Shown: positions 7,625-19,691 of the stretch, piece after piece
How the letters are laid out: every line of letters starts with the position of its first letter
Numbering within the stretch: position 1 is the first letter of the stretch
From: Flavobacterium sp. 123
Lineage (GTDB): Bacteria; Bacteroidota; Bacteroidia; Flavobacteriales; Flavobacteriaceae
Assembly (NCBI RefSeq): GCF_003634825.1
Contig: NZ_RBXD01000001.1
Location: forward strand, 2,316,501-2,380,500
Length of the DNA: 64,000 bases
Direction: 5' to 3'
Translations under genes and position numbers: made by a program
Notes under the pieces: generated by a model
The model's database searches: none
What the model was told of the DNA's origin: nothing
Seen by the model: the letters and a program-made list of their open reading frames with translations, nothing else

Positions 7625-9964
7625 TTATTTACACGATTGTTTTACAATTTCATTTGAATTTGAATAATTTTTGTTTTTTGCCAAATTCATGTACTCACAT
7701 CCTTTTTCAACTTGTTTTAAGTTATAGTAACATATCCCTAAGAAATACTCGGATTTTCCATTATTTTCAATTTTTGCTTTTAATGAATTTTCAAAGTAAG
7801 GAATCGCATTGTTGTATTTTTTCAAATTAAAGTAGCACAAACCAATATTTAACATTAAATTTCCATTTGAAGGATCCTGATTTAATGCTTTTTTATAAGC
7901 GTTAATAGCTTGTTCGTATTTTTTATTAATAAAAAAGTCTCCTGCACTTACAACAAAAGAACTGTTCTGAAACAATCTTTTTCGTTCTAATAACAAACTG
8001 TCTCCTGGGAATATTTTTAATCCTTTATCTATAAAATTTATTAATTTATTGTTTCCATAGTTAGATTGATTTAAGGCACTTGAAGTGTTTATCCATACAT
8101 CTGGAGCGTTTTTATATTGCGTGTAAATTCTGTGCACTTTTAAGATCTCCAATGTATCTTTTAATACTAAAGCGGTGTTGATTGCTAGAATGTAATATAT
8201 TTTATTTCTAGGTCTAATGTCTAATGCTCTTTTTGCATAAATGTAGGCACTATCGTTTTTATTATTGTTTGTTGCAATAAGCGATTTATAATAATCCGTT
8301 CTACCTTGGTAAGGATTAATTTTATCTCCTTTATTCAAATAGATAAATGCTTGCTTGTAATTTTGCTCCTCCAAAAAGTATTTGCCTGCATAAGTAGAAA
8401 AAGCTTCTCCAGTAGATAAAACATTAGGAAAATCAGGTAAATTAGCAACAATATCATGAGCTCTTAAAGTTATTTTGTGCGTTACAAAATCTACATTAAT
8501 GTCATTTTCTAGTTGGTAAGCCTTAAAGGTTTTAAATGAAAAGAAAACAGTAATAAGTGAAATCAGTAGTATAAATATTGGAATATTTTTATTGCTTTTA
8601 TTTTCTATCGTTTCTGATGTATCTGAAGAATTAAGTAGTGTTAAGGCAAAGAATAAACAAAAGCTAAGTTGCATAGTTGGTCTGTACAACGGAAAATTAA
8701 AAACAGCATCTATGCCATACGTAAGTATTGTGAGTAAGGACACAACGGCAATAATTTTAGAATCCTGTTTGTCAGATTTTAATATTGTTTTTAAATTTAG
8801 ATATACTAAGATTATAAATAGAGTTAAATATATGAATCCGTTCAAAACACCCGTTTCCGTTGAGATTTCAAGAAAATCATTGTGAGGATGATTCGATATC
8901 TGATGGTCGTTAGCCATTGTTTTTTCATAAGGAATTGATTCAATTTTCCAATTACCCAAGCCTATTCCAGTTATTGGATTTTTTTGAATCATGGTCAGAG
9001 CATTATTCCACATGTTGAATCGTTCATTTACAGATGCATCTTTAAGATTAGCAGTTTGTTCAATTCTGTTAGTTACCGATTGATATCTTCCTGCATTATT
9101 ACTTTTCTTGAATATTTGATTGGAAATGAAAAAAGAAAAAAGTATTGGGATAATGAGGTATAAAATGTTTGATTTCTCTTGGTTAAAAATAGATTTAAAT
9201 TTTAAAAAAATAAGTATAAAAAGAACACTTTCAATGAACAAACTTAAATAAGCCGCTCTTGATCCAGATAAGAAAAGAAGCGTAGTAGTTATGAAAAGCG
9301 TTAAAACTAAAAACCATTTTACCCATTTTTTAAAATAAAAAATTCCAAGAAATAAGAATGGAATTTTGATGCTTAAACTAGCAGATAGAATGTTGATATT
9401 ACCGGTATTTCCCTTTAATTTATTTAATGCATTGATTATCGATTCTGAACTTGCAATTTGTGAAAACTGTCTCAGCTCAATAAAAGACCGAATAAATACA
9501 CTTATACCAATTAAAAAAGCAATTTTATAAATAAGGTTCAGCCTATTATCTAATAAAATAATCAAGTTTATGAAAGTAAAAAAAATGATAATCAAGCTAG
9601 TTAAACTGACAATTCCTAACGAAATATTCTTAGCAAAAAATAATGAAATACCACATAATAAAAGAAAGGCTAGATAGAATTTAATAGCTAGCTTTTTTTT
9701 GTAAAATGAAATGAAATTTTGTGGAATAATGGAAGGATTATTGTAAAACCAAATCCCAATTATAGTATTTAATATCGCTAAATATAAATATTGAGTCCCA
9801 ATGATTTCGATGCTTCTAAAAGTGGGTAAAAAGTCAATACACAGAAGTGCTACAATAAAAAACAGCGTGATGCTTTCAAAATAAACAGAATCGGTTTTTT
9901 TTGAAATATCAATGGAAGAATTAATTTGTTGATTCTTGTTTTTTGATGATTTAGTAGTTCCCAT
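7625..9964 (-). CDS. O-antigen ligase/polymerase-like membrane protein with C-terminal TPR domain
   Basis: The N-terminal two-thirds (about 30-470) has roughly twelve hydrophobic segments. The family signature NPITGIGLGNWKI sits near residue 326, followed by HPHNDFLE near 353, as in Wzy_C (O-antigen ligase) proteins. Residues about 505-775 form TPR repeats, for example the AINAYKKALNQDPSNG and AIPYFENSLK units. This joining of Wzy_C and TPR is common in Bacteroidota and may act in surface glycan or glycoprotein assembly. No other glycan genes are nearby, so the substrate is unknown. It heads the four-gene minus-strand run. Confidence 0.85.
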   Translation of the reverse strand: MGTTKSSKNKNQQINSSIDISKKTDSVYFESITLFFIVALLCIDFLPTFRSIEIIGTQYLYLAILNTIIGIWFYNNPSIIPQNFISFYKKKLAIKFYLAFLLLCGISLFFAKNISLGIVSLTSLIIIFFTFINLIILLDNRLNLIYKIAFLIGISVFIRSFIELRQFSQIASSESIINALNKLKGNTGNINILSASLSIKIPFLFLGIFYFKKWVKWFLVLTLFITTTLLFLSGSRAAYLSLFIESVLFILIFLKFKSIFNQEKSNILYLIIPILFSFFISNQIFKKSNNAGRYQSVTNRIEQTANLKDASVNERFNMWNNALTMIQKNPITGIGLGNWKIESIPYEKTMANDHQISNHPHNDFLEISTETGVLNGFIYLTLFIILVYLNLKTILKSDKQDSKIIAVVSLLTILTYGIDAVFNFPLYRPTMQLSFCLFFALTLLNSSDTSETIENKSNKNIPIFILLISLITVFFSFKTFKAYQLENDINVDFVTHKITLRAHDIVANLPDFPNVLSTGEAFSTYAGKYFLEEQNYKQAFIYLNKGDKINPYQGRTDYYKSLIATNNNKNDSAYIYAKRALDIRPRNKIYYILAINTALVLKDTLEILKVHRIYTQYKNAPDVWINTSSALNQSNYGNNKLINFIDKGLKIFPGDSLLLERKRLFQNSSFVVSAGDFFINKKYEQAINAYKKALNQDPSNGNLMLNIGLCYFNLKKYNNAIPYFENSLKAKIENNGKSEYFLGICYYNLKQVEKGCEYMNLAKNKNYSNSNEIVKQSCK

Positions 9965-10025
9965 AATTTAAATCCATTTCTTCAAATTTATTAAAATTTA
10001 TAGGAATTGACGGATTTTTAGGGAA

Positions 10026-12017
10026 TTAATTAAGTTGTCCTTGTAATAATTTTATTTCATCACGTAATTTGGCAGCCTGCATAAAGTCTAATTCCTTTGC
10101 TGCTTTTTCCATGGATTTTCGTTTTTCACGAATGATTTTCTCAATTTCTGGTTTTGACATATAAACAGTTTCTGGTTCTGCTGCAGCTAAAATTGTATGC
10201 CCCAATTCATATTCAACTAAAGGATTTTTAGTAAAAGCAGAATCTATTTTCTTATTTAAAGCCTGAGGAACTTGGTTGTTTTCAGTATTGAAATTAATCT
10301 GTTTAGTTCTGCGGTAATTAGTTTCGTCAATCGTTTTTTGCATACTTGCAGTGATTTTATCCGCATACATAATTGCTTTACCATTAAGGTTTCTGGCAGC
10401 ACGACCAATTGTTTGCGTAAGCGAACGGTGGCTTCTTAAAAAACCTTCTTTATCAGCATCTAAAATAGCGACTAAAGACACTTCAGGCAAATCTAAACCT
10501 TCGCGTAATAAGTTAACGCCAATTAGTACATCAAATAATCCTTTACGTAAATCCTGCATAATTTCAATACGTTCTAAGGTGTCAACATCCGAATGAATAT
10601 AGCGACAACGAATCGAAACTTTAGTTAAATATTTCGCTAGTTCTTCCGCCATTCTTTTGGTAAGAGTTGTTACTAAAACGCGTTCGTCTAATTCACAACG
10701 CACTTGAATTTCTTCAATTAAATCATCAATTTGGTTTAAACTAGGTCTAATTTCAATAATAGGATCTAATAATCCTGTTGGTCTAATGACTTGCTCTATG
10801 TAAATACCATCCGTTTTTTGTAATTCATAATCGGCTGGCGTAGCTGAAACATAAATAACTTGGTTTTGCATAGCCTCAAATTCCTCAAATCTAAGCGGAC
10901 GATTGTCCATGGCCGCAGGAAGTCTAAAACCATATTCAACTAAGTTTTCTTTACGGCTTCGATCTCCGCCATACATGGCATGAACTTGCGAAAGGGTAAC
11001 GTGACTTTCGTCAACTACCATCAAAAAATCTTTTGGAAAATAATCTAATAAACAAAAAGGTCTGGTTCCAGCAGCACGTCCGTCAAGATATCTAGAGTAA
11101 TTTTCAATACCAGAGCAATATCCTAATTCCCGTATCATTTCTAAATCGAAATTAGTACGTTCTTCCAATCTTTTTGCTTCGAGATGTTTCCCGATTTCTT
11201 TGAAATAATCCACTTGTTTAACTAAATCTTGTTGGATTTCCCAAATAGCATTTTGCAAAACATCAGGAGAAGTCACAAACATATTTGCTGGGTAAATTGT
11301 CAGTTTTTCAAATTTTTCAAGAACCTGAGAATTTTTCACATCAAAGCTTTCAATTTCTTCAATTTCATCTCCAAAAAAATGAATTCGGAATGCATCATCT
11401 GCATAACTTGGATATACTTCAACAGTATCACCTTTGATTCTGAAAGTTCCGGGAGTAAAATCAGCTTCGGTTCTTGCATATAAACTCTGAACCAAGCTAT
11501 GTAATAATTTAGTTCTCGAAATTACTTGATCTCTTTCTATTGCAATAACATTCTTTTGAAATTCTACAGGATTTCCAATACCGTATAAACAAGAAACAGA
11601 GGCTACCACCAGAATATCTCTTCGACCAGAAAGTAGAGAAGAGGTGGTGCTTAAACGCATTTTTTCTAATTCTTCATTGATAGATAAATCTTTTTCAATA
11701 AACACTCCTGTAACCGGCATAAATGCTTCTGGCTGATAATAATCATAGTAAGAAACAAAATACTCTACAGCATTGTTAGGGAAAAACTGCTTGAATTCCG
11801 AATATAATTGTGCCGCTAAAGTCTTGTTGTGTGCCAAAACTAAAGTTGGTCTTTGCACTTCCTGAATCACATTGGCCACTGTAAATGTTTTTCCAGATCC
11901 AGTAACTCCTAATAAAGTTTGGAATTTTTCACCATCAATAATCCCTTGAGCTAATTTTTCAATCGCTTGTGGTTGGTCGCCCTTAGGCTGGTAATCGGAT
12001 ACTACTTGGAAATTCAT
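10026..12017 (-). CDS. uvrB: Excinuclease ABC subunit B
   Basis: Nucleotide excision repair helicase-like subunit that loads onto damage with UvrA and recruits UvrC. The Walker A is GVTGSGKT (37-44), the damage-probing beta-hairpin is YYDYYQPEAF near 91, the DEAD-type motif is VVDESH near 337, and the last 40 residues (about 623-663) are the UVR domain that contacts UvrC. The full length of 663 residues matches the family. It starts with ATG at 12017, 21 bases after a good -7 box. Confidence 0.98.
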   Translation of the reverse strand: MNFQVVSDYQPKGDQPQAIEKLAQGIIDGEKFQTLLGVTGSGKTFTVANVIQEVQRPTLVLAHNKTLAAQLYSEFKQFFPNNAVEYFVSYYDYYQPEAFMPVTGVFIEKDLSINEELEKMRLSTTSSLLSGRRDILVVASVSCLYGIGNPVEFQKNVIAIERDQVISRTKLLHSLVQSLYARTEADFTPGTFRIKGDTVEVYPSYADDAFRIHFFGDEIEEIESFDVKNSQVLEKFEKLTIYPANMFVTSPDVLQNAIWEIQQDLVKQVDYFKEIGKHLEAKRLEERTNFDLEMIRELGYCSGIENYSRYLDGRAAGTRPFCLLDYFPKDFLMVVDESHVTLSQVHAMYGGDRSRKENLVEYGFRLPAAMDNRPLRFEEFEAMQNQVIYVSATPADYELQKTDGIYIEQVIRPTGLLDPIIEIRPSLNQIDDLIEEIQVRCELDERVLVTTLTKRMAEELAKYLTKVSIRCRYIHSDVDTLERIEIMQDLRKGLFDVLIGVNLLREGLDLPEVSLVAILDADKEGFLRSHRSLTQTIGRAARNLNGKAIMYADKITASMQKTIDETNYRRTKQINFNTENNQVPQALNKKIDSAFTKNPLVEYELGHTILAAAEPETVYMSKPEIEKIIREKRKSMEKAAKELDFMQAAKLRDEIKLLQGQLN

Positions 12018-12037
12018 TTAATTAAATTGCTGAATGG

Positions 12038-12045
12038 CAAAGGTA
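12038..12045 (-). promoter_or_regulatory. Candidate -7 box for uvrB
   Basis: Minus-strand TACCTTTG, an exact match to TAnnTTTG, with a leader of about 14 bases. I looked for an SOS-type operator and saw none. Confidence 0.5.
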
Positions 12046-12079
12046 CAAATGAATTCATGAAAAAAAAGTTTAGGAAAAC

Positions 12080-13033
12080 TTAAAACTTCCACGCTTTTTG
12101 TTGTGCTTCGCTCATGAAAGTCCATGCTACAATTCGGCTTGTTTTTTGGCCTTGAGCCATATCGATTGTTTTTACTTCAACAGCGCTAACTTTATTTAAT
12201 GTTTTGTATATACTAGATAGATTTTCTTTCTTAGAAACTAAACTAGTAAACCACAAGCAGTTCATCGGGTATTTAGCACTTTCGTAAATCATTTGAGTTA
12301 TAAAACCTATTTCGCCACCTTCGCACCATAATTCAGCATTATGTCCTCCAAAGTTTAAAACAGGAGTTGTTGTTTTCTTATTCTCTAAATTATTTATTTT
12401 TCGAATAGTACTTTTAGTAGCTTCTTCTTGTGAAGCATGAAAAGGAGGATTGCAAATAGTAAAACTAAATCGATCTTCGGGAGTAATTATATTTTTGAAA
12501 ATAAAACGAGGTTCCGTTTGTTGTTGCAAACTTATGACATCAATTAGTCTTGGATTTTCTTCGATTATTTGGCTACAGTTTTCAATGGCTTTTTCGTCAA
12601 TATCTGTTCCTACAAAACTCCATCCATAGGTTGAATTTCCTATAATTGGATAAATACAATTTGCACCCACACCAATATCTAAGCCTTGCACGTTTTCGCC
12701 TTCGGGAATACTTCCATTATTACTTGAACTTAGTAAATCAGCAATGTAATGAATGTAATCTGCTCGTCCAGGAATAGGAGGGCAGAGATAGTTTTTAGGA
12801 ATATCCCAGTTTTTGATATCGTAATGCGCCATCAATAACGCTTTGTTCAATGATTTTACAGCATTAGGATTGCTAAAATCAACTGTTTTTATAGCATGTT
12901 CATTGACAAAAACAAAGTTTTCTAATTCAGGTAAAATTTGGATAAGTTCATTGAAATTATATCCAAATCTATCTTTATTTCTAGGATGTAAATTGGTCTT
13001 TTCGGTAATCACTTTCGGTTTCATTTTTTCCAT
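12080..13033 (-). CDS. rlmF: 23S rRNA (adenine-1618-N6)-methyltransferase
   Basis: Methylates A1618 of 23S rRNA using S-adenosylmethionine. The substrate-binding motif NPPFH is at 195-199, the SAM-binding loop GLDIGVGANCIYP lies near 120, and the N-terminal LHPRNKDRFGYNF is characteristic of this family. The 317-residue length fits. The ATG at 13033 and another at 13024 are both possible. A -7 box at 13041-13048 is very close to the first ATG, which slightly favours the second. Confidence 0.93.
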   Translation of the reverse strand: MEKMKPKVITEKTNLHPRNKDRFGYNFNELIQILPELENFVFVNEHAIKTVDFSNPNAVKSLNKALLMAHYDIKNWDIPKNYLCPPIPGRADYIHYIADLLSSSNNGSIPEGENVQGLDIGVGANCIYPIIGNSTYGWSFVGTDIDEKAIENCSQIIEENPRLIDVISLQQQTEPRFIFKNIITPEDRFSFTICNPPFHASQEEATKSTIRKINNLENKKTTTPVLNFGGHNAELWCEGGEIGFITQMIYESAKYPMNCLWFTSLVSKKENLSSIYKTLNKVSAVEVKTIDMAQGQKTSRIVAWTFMSEAQQKAWKF

Positions 13034-13040
13034 TTCGCGG

Positions 13041-13048
13041 CAAAGATA
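13041..13048 (-). promoter_or_regulatory. Candidate promoter for rlmF
   Basis: Minus-strand TATCTTTG as -7, with TTTG at 13065-13068 placed 16 bases upstream as a possible -33. Confidence 0.5.
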
Positions 13049-13121
13049 GTCAATCTCAATTTGGCAAAATGAGCTATTTGTTAATTAATGAAAAGATAAT
13101 AATAATCAAGCCGTAGTTTTA

Positions 13122-13784
13122 TTAATCCATGCATTCCATAAGCAGTAAATCACCTTCGTTATGCTCAATAGTAACAATACCGTCTTGAGTAACATGATTG
13201 CTACTTCCTGTTCTATAGCCTATGGTTAGGCTGTCATCTTTTAAGGGATAGAATAAATTGTCAGAATGAATTCCGGTAACATGACCAATCGGTATTAATG
13301 AAATGGGAGTGTTAGCAGGGTACCATTTTTCGAATTTTTTTGGCAACAAAAATATTTTTGAATGGTCATCCAGAATGACAATTTTCAATTGATTTCTGTA
13401 TCGGGTAATATTAGTGATGTTTGTAATTGTATGATCTGCTCTTTTTCCTGTTGCCCAAACCACATTTACGGCAGGTATGTTTCGTTCAATTAAATAATCA
13501 AATGCTTTTTCTAAATCAGTTTTATTTTGATCTGGGGTATGAATTATTTCGATAGGGTATTGTGAAGTTTTGTAGATTTCAGGGTCAAATCCTCGGTCGA
13601 AATCTCCCAATAATACATCAACTTTAATGTCTAATTCCATGACTCTCTCTATAGCAGAATCTAAAACGACTACTAAAGGAGACCATTCTAGTAATTGTCC
13701 TAGCAATTCAGGCTGACAACAGGCGCCGTTTGCAATTATTAAGGCTGGTTCTTGATCGTCGCGAACAATATGATGTGAAGACAT
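13122..13784 (-). CDS. Thiamine pyrophosphokinase
   Basis: Transfers pyrophosphate from ATP to thiamine to give the cofactor thiamine diphosphate. Seen: the N-terminal ANGACC segment, the Asp-rich LLGDFDRGFD near 60 and the catalytic DQNKTDLEKAFDYL near 85, then GKRADHTITNI near 112, all as in the TPK catalytic domain; the C-terminal 80 residues form the beta-rich thiamine-binding part. Its 220 residues agree with the family. It is preceded by its own -7 box (13815-13822). Confidence 0.9.
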   Translation of the reverse strand: MSSHHIVRDDQEPALIIANGACCQPELLGQLLEWSPLVVVLDSAIERVMELDIKVDVLLGDFDRGFDPEIYKTSQYPIEIIHTPDQNKTDLEKAFDYLIERNIPAVNVVWATGKRADHTITNITNITRYRNQLKIVILDDHSKIFLLPKKFEKWYPANTPISLIPIGHVTGIHSDNLFYPLKDDSLTIGYRTGSSNHVTQDGIVTIEHNEGDLLLMECMD

Positions 13785-13814
13785 AGTTAATTTGTGAATT
13801 GAAAATTTCTACTA

Positions 13815-13822
13815 CAAAGATA
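13815..13822 (-). promoter_or_regulatory. Candidate -7 box for thiamine pyrophosphokinase
   Basis: Minus-strand TATCTTTG, fitting TAnnTTTG, about 31 bases before the ATG. I saw no TPP riboswitch in the short gap. Confidence 0.45.
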
Positions 13823-13848
13823 GTAATTCATAATTCGGAATTATTGAA

Positions 13849-14670
13849 TTATTCAACACTGTAATAGAGTACATCAAATTCGCTTAAAGAAAAATACCCT
13901 AGCGGATAATTTGCGGCATTTGTGGTATTAATTATATTACCTCTTACAGTTGCTGGTGGGGATTGAAACGGACCACCACCATTATTACCAGCAATGCTAA
14001 CCAAAACACTCATGTAATTGTAGTATTGTTTTGAAATTCCAAAATGGCTAATTTCGATTTTGTCGTCTTTTTTTAAGTCACTATTTTGAGATATACTGAA
14101 GAATTCATTTCCGTTAAAAAAGGTGTCTTCATCAACGTAATAATTCGATTTTACTTGGTTTGAATATACGTATTTGTATAAATAATAATTAGTTTCATTA
14201 GCAGGATCATTATAAAAAGTCTTAATTTCTTTGTCTTTTCCTGAAAATCCTCCAGCGTTATTTTGAACTACAGTTGTTATTGGAGCAACTGGTTTTAATG
14301 TTTCTGTAGCAGTGTAGGTATTGTTATTATAAATTATAGTTAAGTAATACGTTTCGTTTTTGATAGGTATAAAATCAGAACAAACGTACTCACCAGTATT
14401 GGGAATTTCTATAAAATCGAAAACGCTGTCAGTACTATTTTTAATTGATACGGTTGCTCCAGAAACTTTTGGAATTTCGGTATCATAATAACTTGTAGTT
14501 GTAGATAACTTTATTCGTTGGATATTACCTAGTGTTCCTTTTTCCCAATTTATATTTGCTTCTATGACTAGTTTAGGAGCGGCTGTAGTTAAATCTACTT
14601 TGACAACGTCTTCGCAACTGCTAAAAAAAACAGCTATCAGAATAACGAAATAGAATGTTGCTTTTTTCAT
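13849..14670 (-). CDS. DUF4249 family outer-membrane lipoprotein
   Basis: A lipoprotein signal of about 19 residues ends in FSSCEDV, so Cys19 would be lipidated. The mature part is beta-rich and contains VKVDL and a C-terminal SEFDVLYYSVE. DUF4249 proteins are typically encoded right after TonB-dependent receptors in Bacteroidota. Here the receptor stop lies 5 bases downstream on the same strand, that is, this gene follows the receptor in the operon. It may be the surface partner of the receptor. Ligand unknown. Confidence 0.82.
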   Translation of the reverse strand: MKKATFYFVILIAVFFSSCEDVVKVDLTTAAPKLVIEANINWEKGTLGNIQRIKLSTTTSYYDTEIPKVSGATVSIKNSTDSVFDFIEIPNTGEYVCSDFIPIKNETYYLTIIYNNNTYTATETLKPVAPITTVVQNNAGGFSGKDKEIKTFYNDPANETNYYLYKYVYSNQVKSNYYVDEDTFFNGNEFFSISQNSDLKKDDKIEISHFGISKQYYNYMSVLVSIAGNNGGGPFQSPPATVRGNIINTTNAANYPLGYFSLSEFDVLYYSVE

Positions 14671-14675
14671 GGCAA

Positions 14676-17039
14676 TTAAAATTTAAAATTATAACTCACG
14701 GCTGGAACAATTCCAAAAATAGAAGTTTTTACAGCTTCATTATATCCAGAGTCTGCATTTTGTTTGAAATTTATGGATGCGGCATTTTTTCTATTGTATA
14801 AATTGTAAATGCTAAATACCCATTCCCCTTTCCAATTTCTATCGTAGTTTCTTTTAGGTATTAATGTTGCTGAAATATCAAGATGGTGGTAGGTGGGTAA
14901 CCTATTTTCATTACGTAATCCGTAGCTTGGAACAGTTATTCCAAGATATTCATATTGACCCGTTGGATAGGTTACTGGCTGTCCAGTTTGTAAAGCAAAA
15001 TTAGCTCCAAATGTCCATTTTTTGTTTAGATTGTAGGAGCTCGTTACTGCAATATTGTGTAATTTGTCATAAACGGAATTGTACCATTTTCCATTGTTGA
15101 TTCCACTTTCAATTGCGGTTCTTCCAGGGGTTTGTTGCTCAGATTTTGATAGCGTGTACGAGATCCAACCGTTTAAACGACCCTCATTTTTTTTGAACAT
15201 CATTTCTAATCCATAGGCTCGTAATTGCCCATTAAGAATGACTTGTTCAATGGCCTTATTTGCTATTAAATTGGCTCCATCAATATAATCCAAACGATTT
15301 TGTATTTTCTTGTAATAGGTTTCTATTTCAAGAGAATAAGCACCATCATTAAAATTTTTGAAATATCCTAAAGCGACTTGGTCCGCAATTTGAGGTTTGA
15401 TAAAATTATCACTTGGTGTCCAAACATCTAAAGGAGTTGGTGATGACGTGTTAGAGATCAACTGCAAGTACTGAACCATTCTGTTGTAACTTGCTTTTAC
15501 AGATTGATTGGTGTTGAGTTGGTACGAAAATGAAAACCGAGGCTCTAAGTTATTGAAACTTTGAATGATTTTGTTTTTCTCATAATATTTAGTTCCAATA
15601 GGGGTTGCTTTTTCATAGATCTGTAAATCTGAATTGAAAATCACAGGATTGTTATCCGCATATAGATTTATAGTTGATGCTCCTAAGCGGTAAAATAAAC
15701 TATACCTAAGGCCATAAGAAACCGATATTTTATTTGAAATTTCTTGGTCTATATTTAAATAAGCTGCAGGCTCAAAAGCATATTTTTTATCTAATTGAGC
15801 AAAATTGATTCCTGAATCAGTTTCTGAAGGTTGGATTGTACCAGGATTAAAGTCATAAGAAATGGCATTTAAACCATAATTTAATTTGAATTTATCTGAA
15901 ATATAATTTTTGAAATCGTATTTGATGTTGTAATTTTTTATACCAGAATCCCATTTGAAACCTACAAGATCCAAGTCCAATCCGTAATAATAATCACTAT
16001 AAATCAGTGACAGATTTGAAAATAATTTATCAGAAAACAAATGGTTCCAACGCAAGTTTAGCGTTGCATTTCCATATGTATTCGTAAAACTTTTATTCAA
16101 ACTAAACACATCGCGCCCAAAATATCCAGATAAATACAAACTATTATTTGAATTGAGTTTATAGCTCAATTTGGTATTTAAATCATAAAAATAAGCGGTG
16201 TTGTTTTTTTGATCTTTTGATAATTTTAGAAATAAATGTGCATAAGAACTTCTACCTCCAATAAGGAAAGATCCTTTGTCTTTTACGATTGGTCCTTCGG
16301 CTAAAAATCGGCTTGCAATTAATCCAATACCGCCATTCATATGGAATTTTTTACTGCTACCATCCTTTTGATAGATATCCAAAACAGATGATGCTCTTCC
16401 GCCAAAACGGGATGGAATTCCTCCTTTGTATAATTTCAAATCTTTAATGGCATCGGGATTGAAAACAGAGAAAAAACCAAATACATGCGAGGAATTGAAT
16501 ATTGTGGCTTCATCCAGCAATATTAGATTCTGGTCAGCACCTCCGCCACGAACATTAAATCCAGAAGCTCCTTCGCCAGCATTAGTAACGCCAGGAAGTA
16601 ATAAAATAGATTTAAGAATATCAACTTCTCCAAGTACGACAGGCATTTTTTTAATAGTTGAAATGGAGAGTTTGTTAATGCTCATTTCTGGACTTCTGAT
16701 GTCGCTTTTGAATTTGTTATCCTTAATTACAACTTCTTTTAATGCCATTTCATCAGCTAAAAGTTTGAAATTGTTTTTAGTATTATGGTCTAAATTTATG
16801 ATTTCTTGTTTTGGTTGGTAGCCTAAATAGGAGATGTCAATGGTATAAGTTCCTTTTGGTATAGTTATAGAATAAAATCCGTATTCATTTGTGGTTACAC
16901 CTGTTTTTAATTCTGAAATAATAACAGTAACTCCTATTAAGGTTTCGTTACTATTGGTGTCAGAAATTGTTCCACTAAGAGTAAATTTTTCTTGTGAAAA
17001 GCAAGATAAAGCGGAAAATAGAATGATGAATAAAAACAA
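14676..17039 (-). CDS. TonB-dependent outer-membrane receptor; start codon uncertain, possible frameshift
   Basis: Imports an unknown ligand using TonB energy. Domains: a hydrophobic signal ending at FSQ (about residue 16), a carboxypeptidase-regulatory-like beta-sandwich (about 20-100, with GTISDTNSNETLIGVTV), a plug (about 110-240, GFNVRGGGADQNLILLDEA) and a beta-barrel ending in the aromatic NFKF. The open frame has no ATG: the first start is TTG at 17039, leaving a signal peptide without its usual Lys residues. An ATG at 17056-17054 lies in another frame; adding one base in the A run around 17041-17044 would give MVSKKNLFLF, a normal signal peptide. So either a TTG start is used or a one-base deletion has occurred in the genome or the assembly. 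The DUF4249 lipoprotein follows. Confidence 0.85.
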   Translation of the reverse strand: MFLFIILFSALSCFSQEKFTLSGTISDTNSNETLIGVTVIISELKTGVTTNEYGFYSITIPKGTYTIDISYLGYQPKQEIINLDHNTKNNFKLLADEMALKEVVIKDNKFKSDIRSPEMSINKLSISTIKKMPVVLGEVDILKSILLLPGVTNAGEGASGFNVRGGGADQNLILLDEATIFNSSHVFGFFSVFNPDAIKDLKLYKGGIPSRFGGRASSVLDIYQKDGSSKKFHMNGGIGLIASRFLAEGPIVKDKGSFLIGGRSSYAHLFLKLSKDQKNNTAYFYDLNTKLSYKLNSNNSLYLSGYFGRDVFSLNKSFTNTYGNATLNLRWNHLFSDKLFSNLSLIYSDYYYGLDLDLVGFKWDSGIKNYNIKYDFKNYISDKFKLNYGLNAISYDFNPGTIQPSETDSGINFAQLDKKYAFEPAAYLNIDQEISNKISVSYGLRYSLFYRLGASTINLYADNNPVIFNSDLQIYEKATPIGTKYYEKNKIIQSFNNLEPRFSFSYQLNTNQSVKASYNRMVQYLQLISNTSSPTPLDVWTPSDNFIKPQIADQVALGYFKNFNDGAYSLEIETYYKKIQNRLDYIDGANLIANKAIEQVILNGQLRAYGLEMMFKKNEGRLNGWISYTLSKSEQQTPGRTAIESGINNGKWYNSVYDKLHNIAVTSSYNLNKKWTFGANFALQTGQPVTYPTGQYEYLGITVPSYGLRNENRLPTYHHLDISATLIPKRNYDRNWKGEWVFSIYNLYNRKNAASINFKQNADSGYNEAVKTSIFGIVPAVSYNFKF

Positions 17040-17145
17040 ATTTTCTTCGAAACCATTTCTTGATTTTTTTCTATTTTAAGTTTGGTAAATTTCAATATAA
17101 AAAGATTTAATTGTTGTCTAACAAACGTTAATTAAATGCGAAGAT

Positions 17146-17178
17146 AAAAAAAAAGACAACCGTTTAGGGTTGTCTTTT
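17146..17178 (-). terminator. Terminator after isocitrate dehydrogenase
   Basis: Stem GACAACC (17155-17161) and GGTTGTC (17168-17174) with loop GTTTAG; the left A run gives a U-tract on the minus strand. Confidence 0.85.
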
Positions 17179-17205
17179 AATATTTATAAGTTAAATACCG
17201 CAGGT

Positions 17206-19467
<2,262 letters not shown>

Positions 19468-19640
19468 TTAATTAAGGTTTAACTTAAAATTAGGCGGACA
19501 AATATATGAAAATCAGATGTAATAGAAAGGTAATTTTGTACAGAAAAACAGGAATTTTCAGATTATAACGTGTTATTCTGAATTTGTGATTTTTATCATC
19601 CTTTAAATCCTAAATTAGGAATCTAAAGGGGTGAAAATTG

Positions 19641-19672
19641 CAAAAAAAAAGCCCCAACATTGTTGGGACCTT
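19641..19672 (-). terminator. Terminator after rplS
   Basis: Stem CCCAAC/GTTGGG with an ATT loop; on the minus strand it is followed by nine U residues (A run at 19642-19650). Confidence 0.9.
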
Positions 19673-19691
19673 TATAGGAAAGAGATATTGA

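Noticed and set aside
12018-12079. A possible SOS box upstream of uvrB
   Set aside because: No palindrome of LexA type is present; the short region holds only a -7 box.
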